A stretch of 64,000 bases of DNA from Trinickia violacea (lineage in GTDB: Bacteria > Pseudomonadota > Gammaproteobacteria > Burkholderiales > Burkholderiaceae): contig NZ_CP040077.1 in NCBI RefSeq assembly GCF_005280735.1, positions 1,550,001 to 1,614,000 on the forward strand, read 5' to 3'. Below the pieces are notes generated by a model, which saw only the letters and a program-made list of their open reading frames with translations, was not told the origin of the DNA and made no database searches. Positions 42,251 through 51,994 of this stretch are shown piece by piece; positions within the stretch are counted from its first letter, which is position 1; each line of letters starts with the position of its first letter. A program made the position numbers and the translations under genes.

Positions 42251-44050
42251 ATGTTTGATTCGATCCGCTCGCGCGTGCTGGCAGCCTGTCTTGCCATTGT
42301 CGTCTGCTCGCTCGTCGCGAACGCCGCGCTCAACTACTTCGTCGTCAGCTCCTACGACAACGATTCGATCAACAACAATCTGATCGCGCTCGCCAACGGG
42401 CACGATGCGGGCATCGGCGATTGGGTCGCGTCGAAGACGGCGGCGATCGTCTCGCTCGAAGATGTCGCGCTCACCGCGGACCCGGTTCCGACGTTCAAGC
42501 AAGTCGCCGCGGCCGGCGGCTTTACGAACGTCTATGTCGGCACCGCCGACAAGGCCGCCAAGTTCTCCGATCCGACCGGCGTGCCCGCCGATTACGATCC
42601 GACCGGACGCCCGTGGTACAAGCAGGCCGCCGCAGCCGGCAAGCCGGTGGTGACGCCGCCGTATGTCGATGCGGGCTCGGGCAAGCTCGTCGTCACGTTC
42701 GCCGTGCCGATCGTGCGCGACGGCGCGCTGAAGGCGGTGGTGTCGGGCGACGTGAACATGGACAGCGTGATCGCCAACGTCAAGTCGATTCATCCGACGC
42801 CGTCGAGCTTCGGCATGCTGCTCGATGCGAGCGGGACGATTGTCGGGCATCCCGATTCGAAGCTCACGTTGAAGCCCGTCAGCGAGCTGATGCCGGACTT
42901 GAGCGTAGCGAACCTCGCATCGCTCACGACGGCGGATCATCCGCTCGAAGTGCACGTCGACGGTCGCGCGAAGCTGCTGCGCGGCCAAGCGGTGCCGGGC
43001 ACCGACTGGATCACGGTCGTGGCGCTCGACGAGTCCGAGGCCACGGCCGGCATGCGCTCGTTTCTGACGACCTCGGCGATCGCGTTGATCGTCATCGTCG
43101 CGCTCGCGGCCGCCGTTGTCAGCGCGATCACCGCGACCGCGTTCAAGCGCCTCTCGCTCGTGCGCGACGCGATGGATGCGATCGGCTCGGGCACCGGCGA
43201 CCTGACTCAGCGTCTACCGTCGGACGGCCGCGACGAAGTCGCGCAGATCGCGCGCTCGTTCAACACGTTCGTCGACAAACTGCACCACGTGATGCGTCAG
43301 ATCCGCGATACGAGCGAATCGGTGCGCACCGCCGCCGACGAAATCGCGGCGGGCAACCTCGACCTCTCGGGCCGCACCGAAGCGGCGGCGGCGAGCCTGC
43401 AGCAGACGGCGGCGTCGATGGAAGAGATCACGTCGACGGTCACGCAATCGGCGAGCGCTGCGCGCCAGGCCAACGAGATGGCGGGCTCGGCCTCGGCGGT
43501 GGCGTCGCGCGGCGGCGAAGTCGTGTCGGAAGTGGTGAGCACGATGGGCACGATCGAGACGGCGTCGGGCAAGATCGGCGACATCATCGGCGTGATCGAC
43601 GGCATCGCGTTCCAGACCAACATTCTCGCGCTCAACGCGGCCGTCGAAGCGGCGCGCGCGGGCGAGCAGGGGCGCGGCTTCGCGGTGGTCGCGGGCGAGG
43701 TGCGCAGTCTCGCGCAACGCAGCGCGCAAGCCGCCAAGGAGATCAAGTCGCTGATCGAATCGACGATCGACAGCGTCTCGTCGGGCTCGAGCCAGGTGCG
43801 GCGCGCGGGCGACACGATGACGGAAATCGTGAGCAACGTGTCGAGTGTGACGACCATCATGGCCGAGATCACGAACGCCGCCGACGAGCAGACGCGCGGG
43901 ATTCAGGAAGTCAATCGCGCAGTGACGCAGCTCGACGAGATGGTGCAGCAGAACGCGGCGCTGGTGGAGGAATCGGCGGCTGCCGCATCGGCGCTGCAGA
44001 CGCAGGCGGTGCAGCTTGCGGGCGCAGTGGGGCAGTTCAGGCTGGATTGA
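42251..44050 (+). CDS. Methyl-accepting chemotaxis protein
   Basis: A 599-residue receptor. Membrane helix 1 (about 8-30), a periplasmic double-Cache domain (DPTGRPWYKQAAAAGKPVVT and VTFAVPIVRDGALKAVVSGD are classic), helix 2 (about 275-297), a HAMP domain and a cytoplasmic signalling domain. The hairpin tip is GVIDGIAFQTNILALNAAVE, where it contacts CheA/CheW; QTRGIQEVNRAVTQLDEMVQ lies in the methylated helices. dCache receptors of this pattern often sense amino acids; the ligand is unproven. No CheB/CheR-tethering pentapeptide ends the protein (it ends GAVGQFRLD). Monocistronic. Confidence 0.96.
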   Translation: MFDSIRSRVLAACLAIVVCSLVANAALNYFVVSSYDNDSINNNLIALANGHDAGIGDWVASKTAAIVSLEDVALTADPVPTFKQVAAAGGFTNVYVGTADKAAKFSDPTGVPADYDPTGRPWYKQAAAAGKPVVTPPYVDAGSGKLVVTFAVPIVRDGALKAVVSGDVNMDSVIANVKSIHPTPSSFGMLLDASGTIVGHPDSKLTLKPVSELMPDLSVANLASLTTADHPLEVHVDGRAKLLRGQAVPGTDWITVVALDESEATAGMRSFLTTSAIALIVIVALAAAVVSAITATAFKRLSLVRDAMDAIGSGTGDLTQRLPSDGRDEVAQIARSFNTFVDKLHHVMRQIRDTSESVRTAADEIAAGNLDLSGRTEAAAASLQQTAASMEEITSTVTQSASAARQANEMAGSASAVASRGGEVVSEVVSTMGTIETASGKIGDIIGVIDGIAFQTNILALNAAVEAARAGEQGRGFAVVAGEVRSLAQRSAQAAKEIKSLIESTIDSVSSGSSQVRRAGDTMTEIVSNVSSVTTIMAEITNAADEQTRGIQEVNRAVTQLDEMVQQNAALVEESAAAASALQTQAVQLAGAVGQFRLD

Positions 44051-44088
44051 GGGCGGCGTGGCGGTGTGCCGGGCATTGAATCACTGGA

Positions 44089-44952
44089 TCACGCCGCGTC
44101 CGTCACCCACGCCCCAAACCATTCGCTCGGCTGAGCAATTTCATTTTGCGCGGCGACGATCTCGAGCTCGTAGCGCCCCGCATCGAAGGTCGCCTTAACG
44201 ACCGCGTGCACGGCCGCAAGCGTATGCTCGAACGCCGCGCGCACCGAGTCGCCAAGCAAGCGGCGCGCAACGAACACCGCGCTCGTCAGGTCGCCCACGC
44301 CCACTGGCTGCCGCGCGAACGGATAGAGCGGCCGCTGGCCCATCCACGCTTCGTTCTCGGTGACGACGAGCATGTTGAAGCGGTCAGCGAGACTGTTGCG
44401 ATCGAGCAAGTGCTTCACGAGAATCACCTGCGGCCCGCGCCGGATGATTTCGCGGCACGCCTGCACCGCTTCTTCGACCGTTTCGATCTTGCGTCCCGCG
44501 AGCTTTTGCAGCTCGTTGTGGTTCGGCGCGAGACCGTCGGCCACTTCCGGCATCGTGTTGACCAGATACTGCTGAATGCCGGGCTCGACGTTGTAGCCGC
44601 CCGTCTGTCCCATCACAGGGTCGCAGAAGTACCACGCATGCGGATTGGTTGCCTTCACCGCGCGCACGATTTCGACCACCGCCTCGGCTTGCTCGGGCGA
44701 GCTGAGGAAGCCGGAGAGCACGGCGTCGCAGCGCCTGAGCACGCCGATCGCGCCGATGCCTTCGACGAGCTCTTGCATCTGCGACGCGTCGATCGCGCTG
44801 CCGGCCCAGTGGCCGTACTGCGTGTGATTCGAGAACTGGACCGTGTTGAGCGGCCAGACGTTGACGCCTAGCCGCTGCATCGGGAACACGGATGCGCCGT
44901 TGCCTGCATGGCCGAACACGACGTGCGACTGGATGCTGAGGACGTTTTTCAT
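44089..44952 (-). CDS. pdxY: Pyridoxal kinase
   Basis: A 287-residue ribokinase-fold enzyme of exactly PdxY length, phosphorylating pyridoxal to PLP in the salvage pathway. MKNVLSIQSHVVFGHAGNGA, VQFSNHTQYGHWAG and FCDPVMGQTGGYNVEPGIQQ are family signatures; PVGVGDLTSAVFVARRL contains the catalytic Asp and anion hole. The start is ATG 44952; the longer upstream frame is not real. It is convergent with the chemoreceptor gene and stands alone. Confidence 0.95.
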   Translation of the reverse strand: MKNVLSIQSHVVFGHAGNGASVFPMQRLGVNVWPLNTVQFSNHTQYGHWAGSAIDASQMQELVEGIGAIGVLRRCDAVLSGFLSSPEQAEAVVEIVRAVKATNPHAWYFCDPVMGQTGGYNVEPGIQQYLVNTMPEVADGLAPNHNELQKLAGRKIETVEEAVQACREIIRRGPQVILVKHLLDRNSLADRFNMLVVTENEAWMGQRPLYPFARQPVGVGDLTSAVFVARRLLGDSVRAAFEHTLAAVHAVVKATFDAGRYELEIVAAQNEIAQPSEWFGAWVTDAA

Positions 44953-45284
44953 AATTGACTTCGCTGCGCCATGCGCGATATAGGCCCGAAGGGCGGGGCA
45001 CCCTTGTGCTTGGACTGTGCCGCGGGCGGTTTGGCGATGCGGGCTTGCGCCAGGCAAACCGCTGCGATGCATCAACCGGGGGCGCCCGGAGCAGACCGTT
45101 TCGTCTAGCGGCCGCGGCCGCCAGGGACGCGCCGCACCGCCGCATACGAAAGAACAATACCTAGACTTTCGGCCGGCGCAAAGGGGCTTGGCGTCCAAAT
45201 TGTTGCGCCGCGGCAGCGGATCGGCAAGCGGAAGGCGACTTTCCGGCGCGTCAGGCTGGAGCTCGGCCGCCGTCTGTGCGCGCG
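44953..45284. other. Intergenic region without recognisable gene
   Basis: About 330 bases between the end of glgA and pdxY, on the same strand. It should contain the glgA terminator and pdxY promoter, but no clear stem with U-run or promoter could be picked out by eye. Confidence 0.4.
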
Positions 45285-46745
45285 TCAAACGAGTTCGCGA
45301 TAGAGCGCGAGATAGTGCTGCGCAGACGCGCCCCAGCCGAAGTCCTGCGCCATCGCGCGGCGCTGCACCGCCTTCCAATCCTTGCGCCGTTCATAGAGCG
45401 CGAACGCGCGCCGAATCGCCGCCGTGATCGAGACCGGTTCGAAATGGTGGAACACGAAGCCGGTGGCGAGATCGTCAGCGAGGTTTTCGAGCGACGCGTC
45501 GGCGACCGTGTCCGCCAAGCCGCCGACCCCATGCACGAGCGGGAGCGACCCGTAAGCCAGCGCGTACATCTGCGTGAGCCCGCACGGCTCGAAGCGCGAC
45601 GGCACCGCGACGACGTCGCTGCCCGCGATGATCGCGTGCGCGAGCGTTTCGTCGAAGCCGAGCTGGACGGCGACCGCATCAGGATGCGCTTGCGCGACCC
45701 GCAGCAGGCCCGCTTCGAGCGCCGGTTCGCCGCTGCCGAGCACGGCGAGCTGACCGCCGCGCTTGACGATCTCGGGCAGCACTTCGAGCAGCAGGTCGAG
45801 GCCCTTTTGCTCGGTCAGCCGCGAAACGAGGCCGAAGAGCAGCGCGTCGCTTTTCTGAGCGAGCGAGAGACGCGCCTGCAACGCCGTCTTGCAGACGCCC
45901 TTCTTGGAGAGCTTGGCCGCCGTGTACGTCGCGGCGATGGTGTCGTCCTCGGCCGGACTCCACACCGCGTAATCGACGCCGTTGAGGATGCCCGTCAGCT
46001 CATGGGCGCGGCCGCGCAGCAGCCCGTCGAGCCCGGCGCCTTGCGCGACGGTGCGGATCTCGCGCGCGTAGGTCGGGCTCACGGTCGTGATGCGGTCGGC
46101 GAAGTGCAGGCCCGCTTTGAGGAACGAGAGCTGACCGTAGAACTCGACGCCGTGCATGTCGAAGAAATCTTCCGGCAGCCCGAGCTGGCCGAACAGCGCC
46201 GCCGGAAAAATCCCCTGGTACGCGAGGTTGTGCACAGTGATGACCGAGTGCGCCAGCGGCTTGCCGTGCCGGCGCTCGGCCGCTTTCAGATAGGCCGGCG
46301 CGAGCCCCGCGTGCCAGTCGTGCGCGTGCACGACGTCGGGCTTCCAGTCCGGATCGAGATGCTGGGCCATGAGCGCCGCCACCCAGCCGAGCAGCGCGAA
46401 ACGCTGAGCGTTGTCGCCGTACGGCACCTGCGCGGTGTCGAGGTAGGGGCTGCCGCCGCGATCGTAGAACGAATCGGCGCGGATCACGTAGATGCCGACG
46501 TCGTTGGCGGGCAGCGTGCCGTATTCGAGGCGCACGTCTCGCGCGCCGAAGCGCGGTTCGAGCGCGGCGACCGGCGCCAGGTCCGCCAAGCCCGCGACGA
46601 TCGACGGAAAGCCCGGCAGCAGTACGCGCACGTCGGCGCCGTGCTCCATCAAGGCGGGCGGCAGCGCGCCGACGACATCGGCGAGCCCTCCGGTCTTCAG
46701 CAACGGATACAGCTCGCTTGCGACGTGCAGCGCGCGAATCGTCAT
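45285..46745 (-). CDS. glgA: Glycogen synthase
   Basis: A 486-residue GT5 glucosyltransferase that adds glucose from ADP-glucose to glycogen. The N-terminal VASELYPLLKTGGLADVVGA carries the KTGGL ADP-glucose Lys; HAHDWHAGLAPAYL and the C-terminal SRFEPCGLTQMYALAYGSLP, containing the catalytic Glu of the E-x7-E motif, are standard. GGAG lies ahead of ATG 46745. It follows glgC by 63 bases on the same strand, so both form one glycogen operon. Confidence 0.97.
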   Translation of the reverse strand: MTIRALHVASELYPLLKTGGLADVVGALPPALMEHGADVRVLLPGFPSIVAGLADLAPVAALEPRFGARDVRLEYGTLPANDVGIYVIRADSFYDRGGSPYLDTAQVPYGDNAQRFALLGWVAALMAQHLDPDWKPDVVHAHDWHAGLAPAYLKAAERRHGKPLAHSVITVHNLAYQGIFPAALFGQLGLPEDFFDMHGVEFYGQLSFLKAGLHFADRITTVSPTYAREIRTVAQGAGLDGLLRGRAHELTGILNGVDYAVWSPAEDDTIAATYTAAKLSKKGVCKTALQARLSLAQKSDALLFGLVSRLTEQKGLDLLLEVLPEIVKRGGQLAVLGSGEPALEAGLLRVAQAHPDAVAVQLGFDETLAHAIIAGSDVVAVPSRFEPCGLTQMYALAYGSLPLVHGVGGLADTVADASLENLADDLATGFVFHHFEPVSITAAIRRAFALYERRKDWKAVQRRAMAQDFGWGASAQHYLALYRELV

Positions 46746-46808
46746 GGGCTTGGCTCCGCTAAGGCGTGTCCTGAGAAGGTGGCGATGAGGGGGCCGTGCC
46801 GCAGCGGC

Positions 46809-48074
46809 TCAACGCGCGATCCGCGCGAGCGCGTCGCTCGTGACGAGCACGATGCCGGCTTCGGTCCGGTAGAAGCGCTCGTTGTCGAGCGCCGGGTCCT
46901 CGCCGATCACCGTGCCTTCGGGAATCGCGCAGCCGCGGTCGACGACCACGCGCTTCAAGCGGCATCCCTGGCCCACCTGCACCTGCGGCAACAAGACTGC
47001 CTCATCGAGATGACAGAACGACTGCACGCGCACACTCGACGACAGCACCGTGCGCGACACCTGCGAGCCCGCGATCACGCAGCCGCCGCAGACGAGCAGA
47101 TTGGTGGCGACGCCTTGCTCGCCCTTGAGGTCGCGCACGAACTTCGCAGGCGGCAACTGCTCCTGGTGCGTCCAGATCGGCCAGGTGTTGTCGTACAGAT
47201 CGAGCGCCGGAATCGTCGAAGCAAGATCCAGATTGGCCGCCCAGTACGCGTCGATCGTGCCTACGTCGCGCCAATACGGCTCGACGCTCGCATCCGAGGA
47301 CACGCACGACATGGAGAACGGATGCGCGATCGTGGTGCCGACGGTGACGACGCGCGGAATGATGTCCTTGCCGAAGTCGTGGTCGGTGCCGTGGCTCGCG
47401 ATGTTGTCTTCGAGCAGGGAATACAGGTAGTCGGCGTTGAACACATAGATGCCCATGCTCGCGAGCGCCATGTCGGGGCGGCCCGGCATCGCGGGCGGGT
47501 CCTTCGGTTTTTCGACGAAGCCGGTCACGCGGCGCGACGCGTCGACGGCCATCACGCCGAACGCGGTCGCGTCCATGCGCGGCACCTCGATGCAGCCGAC
47601 AGTGCAATCGGCTTGGCTCTCGGCGTGATCGAGCAGCATGCGCATGTAGTCCATCTTGTAGATGTGGTCGCCCGCCAGCACCACGATGTACTTCGGTCTC
47701 ATCGAGCGGATGATGTCGAGGTTCTGGAACACGGCGTCGGCCGTGCCGCGATACCAGTGCGCGCCCTCGACGCGCTGCTGCGCGGGCCACAGGTCGATGA
47801 ACTCGTTGAACTCGCCGCGCAGGAAGCCCCAGCCGCGCTGCAGGTGGCGCAACAGCGAATGGGCCTTGTATTGCGTCACGACGGCGATGCGGCGGATGCC
47901 CGAATTCAGGCAATTGGACAGCGCGAAATCGATGATCCGGTATTTGCCGCCGAAGTGGACGGCCGGTTTGACGCGCTTGTTGGTCAACGGGCCGAGGCGG
48001 GTGCCGCGGCCGCCCGCGAGCACGATCGCAAGCGTCTGGCGCTGGATCAGGTTGAGCCGGGGCGATGTCTCCAT
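46809..48074 (-). CDS. glgC: Glucose-1-phosphate adenylyltransferase
   Basis: A 421-residue nucleotidyltransferase making ADP-glucose from ATP and glucose-1-phosphate, the committed glycogen step. LAIVLAGGRGTRLGPLTNKR is the nucleotide motif, GDHIYKMDYMRMLLDH holds the catalytic Asp, and FVEKPKDPPAMPG the sugar-phosphate Lys. The C-terminal beta-helix carries the regulatory fold. AAGGAG precedes ATG 48074. First gene of the glgC-glgA pair; its promoter lies in the 420-base gap to the lipoprotein gene. Confidence 0.97.
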   Translation of the reverse strand: METSPRLNLIQRQTLAIVLAGGRGTRLGPLTNKRVKPAVHFGGKYRIIDFALSNCLNSGIRRIAVVTQYKAHSLLRHLQRGWGFLRGEFNEFIDLWPAQQRVEGAHWYRGTADAVFQNLDIIRSMRPKYIVVLAGDHIYKMDYMRMLLDHAESQADCTVGCIEVPRMDATAFGVMAVDASRRVTGFVEKPKDPPAMPGRPDMALASMGIYVFNADYLYSLLEDNIASHGTDHDFGKDIIPRVVTVGTTIAHPFSMSCVSSDASVEPYWRDVGTIDAYWAANLDLASTIPALDLYDNTWPIWTHQEQLPPAKFVRDLKGEQGVATNLLVCGGCVIAGSQVSRTVLSSSVRVQSFCHLDEAVLLPQVQVGQGCRLKRVVVDRGCAIPEGTVIGEDPALDNERFYRTEAGIVLVTSDALARIAR

Positions 48075-48494
48075 GTTCGTGTCTCCTTACTCGGGTCTCA
48101 TTCAAAGCCGTCGTACAGGTAGCCCCCAAGGCAGCGCTTGGTCTCGATTGTTGTTTTTCACACGGATTCAAGCGTTGTAGCACCGAAACGCGCGGCGCGG
48201 GTAGTCGCGTTTTTCTGTAGACAACACGCGCCGCGATGGCGCGCTGGGGCCACCCAGTTCAGCGAAGGGCGGGGCGGCTGTCTGTGCGCGAAGACGCTTT
48301 TCGAACGATGGCCGGCCGTATCGGCACGCAGGAAAAAATATCCCGGTATTACTCGGTGCGTGTACTAAGCTATTTTTCAGACAAATAGCGACACACGGAT
48401 AAGCAACAGGCGCAATGCAAACCGCATTACCGGGTTTTCATTTCTTACGGAATGAAAACCGAAAACACGCCATTTGAATTTATCTGGGGGAGAC
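48075..48494. promoter_or_regulatory. Divergent glgC / lipoprotein intergenic region with two palindromes
   Basis: The rightmost part is AT-rich and contains two perfect inverted repeats ahead of the lipoprotein gene: GCTATTT (48369-48375) / AAATAGC (48383-48389), and GGTTTTCATT (48433-48442) / AATGAAAACC (48451-48460). The second ends 34 bases before the lipoprotein start, so it could fold in the 5' untranslated RNA or bind a repressor. No gene is seen here. Confidence 0.55.
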
Positions 48495-49067
48495 ATGAAA
48501 AATAAATGGTCGCTGTTGATTTGCGTGATTTGCGTGGCGGGAATGCTGGCGGGGTGTGCGCAGTTTCCGAGCGGCGGCAGAGGCGGGCCGCTCACCGAGA
48601 CGGCCGCGTGTACCGGCTCGATCAATGTGCCCTACGGGCTCGTCGAAGTGACGGACGACAGCTTGCTCAAACAAGCGGTTTATCCGGCCGGGCAAGGCGG
48701 GTTATGCGACGCGAAAGTCTTCAAGGTGCAACAGCCATTGACGGTTTATCGCGTGTGGGACGACGCCAATCAGAATTCTCAATACGGGCGCTGGTGGTCA
48801 TTCAATCCGCCTGCCGGGCCGGTGAATGCTTATCGCACGGAAAATGCGATTTGCCCGGAATTCAGCGCATTGAATCGCGTGAAACAGTGCCGCTTGAAAG
48901 TCGGCGCCGAAATCGTCATCGGCCCGGGGCAGAGCATGGTGTGCAAGAGCAACGTTGCGTATCCCCAATCGGCGGTCAATCAAGTCTTCGTTCCCAACGA
49001 CACGCGAGATCCGAGCCACGTGAAGCTCGCTGTCGACGACTGCCTCGCGGATGCGACCTGGCCGTGA
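48495..49067 (+). CDS. Hypothetical lipoprotein
   Basis: A 190-residue protein with a lipoprotein signal: MKNKWSLLICVICVAGMLAG then the lipobox Cys (LAGC, about residue 21). The mature part, rich in Tyr, Trp and Cys (YRVWDDANQNSQYGRWWSFN, four to six further Cys), suggests a disulfide-bonded beta domain in the periplasm or outer membrane. GGGGGAGA precedes the ATG. The family is not recognised. Its own promoter region holds two palindromes. The codon use, with more AT in third positions at the start, differs slightly from neighbours. Confidence 0.75.
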   Translation: MKNKWSLLICVICVAGMLAGCAQFPSGGRGGPLTETAACTGSINVPYGLVEVTDDSLLKQAVYPAGQGGLCDAKVFKVQQPLTVYRVWDDANQNSQYGRWWSFNPPAGPVNAYRTENAICPEFSALNRVKQCRLKVGAEIVIGPGQSMVCKSNVAYPQSAVNQVFVPNDTRDPSHVKLAVDDCLADATWP

Positions 49068-49095
49068 TGTGGCCATGATGCGGCTGTGACGCCGC

Positions 49096-50055
49096 TTACG
49101 GCGAGCGGAACCGCTCGCGGTACTGCATCGGCGTCACGCCGATGCGCTTCGTGAACACGATGCGCATGCGGTCGGGATTGCCGAAGCCGCAGTCGTAGGC
49201 AATCGCCTTGAGCGCCGCGCCGCCGCTTTCCAGCAGCTTGCGCGCGGCGTCCACGCGCGCGCGTTCGATGAATTCATGCGGCGTGATGTTCGTCTCCTGC
49301 ACGAACACGCGCGCGAAGTTGCGCGCGCTCATGCCCGCCACCTTCGCGAGCTGCTGCACCGTGAAACGCTCGCCGATGTGCTGCATCACGTGCGCCTGGA
49401 CTGTCGCCACGGGCGACGCGTCGTCGGCGGGGGCCGTCAAGTACGGGCTGAATTGGGACTGTCCGCCTTGCCGCTGCGCGAACACCACGAGTCGCTTGGC
49501 GACGGCGAGGGCCACCTGCGGCCCGTGATCCTCGGCGACCAGCGCGAGCGAGAGATCGATGCCGGCCGTGACGCCGGCCGAGGTCACGAGCCGCTCGTCG
49601 CGCAGATAGATCCGGTCGAAATCGACATTGGCGCGCGGAAATTGCTCGGCGAGCTGGGCCGCGTGCTGCCAGTGCGTCGTCACGTTGCGGCCGTCGAGCA
49701 GGCCCGCGTGTCCGAGCGCGAACGCGCCGGTGCAGACCGAGCCGTAGCGGTCGCAGTGCGCGGCGGCGCTCGCGAGCCAGTCGACGAGCGGCGCGTCGGG
49801 CGCCGCCTCGGGCAAGGCCGGGCCGCCTGCGATCAGCGCCAGCGAGAAATGGCGCGGGGCGCGCTCGAAGGTGTCGTCGGCGGTCAGGGTCATGCCGTTC
49901 GACGCGCGCAGCGGGCCCGCCGTGGCGGCGAGCACGGTCACCTCGTAGCGGTCCTGCGGCGCGATGAAGCCGTTGGCCTCGGCGAAGACATCCATCGGGC
50001 CCGTGACGTCGAGCGCCTGGACGCCAGGAAAGATCGCGATGGCGACGGTATGCAT
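49096..50055 (-). CDS. GlxA family regulator (DJ-1/PfpI + AraC)
   Basis: A 319-residue regulator. Residues 1-180 form a DJ-1/PfpI glutamine amidotransferase-like domain (VAIAIFPGVQALDVTGPMDV; YGSVCTGAFALGHAGLLDG, in which the nucleophile-position Cys is kept), and residues about 220-315 an AraC double helix-turn-helix (FTVQQLAKVAGMSARNFARV, IAYDCGFGNPDRMRIVF). Members of this group sense small metabolites such as amines or nitriles. It is 55 bases downstream of the luciferase-like monooxygenase gene on the same strand and may control it. Confidence 0.92.
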   Translation of the reverse strand: MHTVAIAIFPGVQALDVTGPMDVFAEANGFIAPQDRYEVTVLAATAGPLRASNGMTLTADDTFERAPRHFSLALIAGGPALPEAAPDAPLVDWLASAAAHCDRYGSVCTGAFALGHAGLLDGRNVTTHWQHAAQLAEQFPRANVDFDRIYLRDERLVTSAGVTAGIDLSLALVAEDHGPQVALAVAKRLVVFAQRQGGQSQFSPYLTAPADDASPVATVQAHVMQHIGERFTVQQLAKVAGMSARNFARVFVQETNITPHEFIERARVDAARKLLESGGAALKAIAYDCGFGNPDRMRIVFTKRIGVTPMQYRERFRSP

Positions 50056-50110
50056 CGGGGCTCCTGTTCTGCGTTTGTTCTAGAGCGTGATCTGCGTGAA
50101 CAGGCCGGCC

Positions 50111-51103
50111 CTAGGCCGCCACCAGCTCCTCGCGCACGTGCGCGGCGATCTCGAACGAGCGCAGCCGCGCGACGTGGTCGTAGATCTGCGCCGTGAGCAT
50201 CAGCTCGTCGGCGCCGGTCTCGGCGATGATCGACGCGAGCCCGGCGCGCACGGTCTCGCGCGAGCCGACCACCGAATACGCGAGCGAGTGCGCGACGCTC
50301 GACAACTCCATCTCCGTGGCGTCGATCCGCTCGACGGGCGGCTGCAGCTGCCCGGGCGTGCCGCGCCGCAGGTTCACGAATTGCTGCTGCAGCGAGGTGA
50401 AGAGCCGGTGCGCCTCGGCGTCGGTCTCGGCGGCGAACAGATTGACGCCGACCATGGCATACGGCTTGGCCAGTACCGCCGACGGACGGAATTGCGCGCG
50501 ATAGACCCGCAGCGCGGTAAGCAGGTGGTCGGGTGCGAAATGCGACGCGAACGCGAACGGCAGCCCGAGCGCCGCCGCCAGTTGCGCGGAGAAGAGGCTC
50601 GAACCGAGCAGCCAGATCGGCACCTCGAGCCCGGCGCCGGGCACCGCGCGCACGCGCTGCCCGGGCACGGGATGAGCAAAGTAGCGCTGCAGCTCGACGA
50701 CGTCGTCCGGGAACGACTCCGCGCTGTTGACGAGATCGCGCCGCAGCGCGCGGGCGGTGGTCTGGTCGGTGCCGGGCGCGCGGCCGAGTCCGAGGTCGAT
50801 GCGGCCGGGGTAGAGCGATGCGAGCGTGCCGAACTGCTCGGCGATCACGAGCGGCGCATGGTTCGGCAGCATGACGCCGCCCGAGCCGACGCGGATCGTC
50901 TTCGTGCCGCCCGCCACGTGGCCGATCACGACGGCCGTGGCCGCGCTCGCGATGCCGGTCATGTTGTGATGCTCGGCGAGCCAGTAGCGCAGGTAGCCCC
51001 AGCGTTCGGCGTGCTGCGCGAGGTCGAGCGTGTTCGCGAACGCCTGTGCGGCAGTCGCGCCGGCGGCGATCGGGGAAAGGTCGAGAACGGAAAACGGGAT
51101 CAT
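50111..51103 (-). CDS. LLM-class flavin-dependent monooxygenase
   Basis: A 330-residue luciferase-like TIM-barrel protein using reduced FMN. FSVLDLSPIAAGATAAQAFA, WLAEHHNMTGIASAATAVVI and RIDLGLGRAPGTDQTTARAL are standard for the MsnO8-type LLM subgroup. The substrate is unknown and a partner flavin reductase is not present nearby. It starts with ATG at 51103 and probably shares a transcript with the GlxA-type regulator downstream. Confidence 0.92.
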   Translation of the reverse strand: MIPFSVLDLSPIAAGATAAQAFANTLDLAQHAERWGYLRYWLAEHHNMTGIASAATAVVIGHVAGGTKTIRVGSGGVMLPNHAPLVIAEQFGTLASLYPGRIDLGLGRAPGTDQTTARALRRDLVNSAESFPDDVVELQRYFAHPVPGQRVRAVPGAGLEVPIWLLGSSLFSAQLAAALGLPFAFASHFAPDHLLTALRVYRAQFRPSAVLAKPYAMVGVNLFAAETDAEAHRLFTSLQQQFVNLRRGTPGQLQPPVERIDATEMELSSVAHSLAYSVVGSRETVRAGLASIIAETGADELMLTAQIYDHVARLRSFEIAAHVREELVAA

Positions 51104-51994
51104 GAAGCGGGTCCGGTGGGGTTCGTGCGCCGCGGTCCGCGCGGGCGGCCGGCGTGCGGCCTGAGCGGAACGAACCCGCGGAGCGAACCCCGCGGCGCCA
51201 GGGCAGAGCTCGATTGTGCCAAAGGGCGCGCGCGCCTGCTGGCGGGCCCGGCAAGCCCATGGGCGCGGCAGGGATGCTGGTTTGCCGGCGGTCGCGGCGG
51301 TCGAATTCGGGACGGATTGTTTCGGTGCATGCCTGCTGACCCCGTTAATCGACGCCGCCGTTTGGAATCGACGAACAACCCTAATCCCGTTGCTAAAATA
51401 GGGCTATTGTCAAGACGGGGTTCATCGAATGTCGAGCCGATGGGGGCGGAAGACGGGCTCGGCGGCCGGCCGCAAAGGCCCGCCAGGCGGGCGTTTCGGC
51501 GGGTTTCGATGGATGCGGGGATGAATCGCCGCCAATTCATAGCGTCGCACGGAAACACTGTTTCACAAGTTTACGAGGGCAAGTCAGCGTTTTCACGGAT
51601 GTCCTGCTAAAATTTCACGATTCCAAAAACCAACTTGCGGTTTCCGTTCAATCGATTGAACGCGCGGCATCTTGCGCGCGCCCATTCGAGAACCTATTGC
51701 ATTCGCAGCCTTGCTCCGCATCAACAGAATAGAAAGCACCTTGCCGACGGCTTGCCTATCGAATTGCTCCGATGAATCGCTGGCTAGTCCCATGCTTTTG
51801 CATTCTGTCGCGTTGCGCCCGCTGCGCCCGCACCGCAAAGCCGGATACCGGCCGCGTGCCGTGCCCATGCCGCACCGGGCCCGCAACCGCATGCAGAACG
51901 AAGGAGCAGCGAACGTGTTTTGTCACAATTTGAACAGCCAGGCGCCCGGCAGGGCGGCGGCCGCGCGCGTCATGCGCGCCCGGGGGGGCGGGCA
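51104..51994. other. Long intergenic region with an 18-bp perfect palindrome
   Basis: Nearly 900 bases between the leftward monooxygenase gene and hpnI. Frames here are short and look non-coding. The centre (about 51340-51660) is AT-richer than its surroundings and includes CGTTCAATCGATTGAACG (51645-51662), a perfect palindrome. Close to hpnI, AAGGAG stands ahead of a GTG at 51915 that opens a 27-codon frame ending in an ATGA overlap with the hpnI start; it may be a leader peptide or chance. Confidence 0.5.

Noticed and set aside
45276..48122. 948-codon open frame on the plus strand
   Set aside because: It is exactly antisense to glgA and glgC, both of which have full diagnostic motifs; the frame is a GC-bias artefact.
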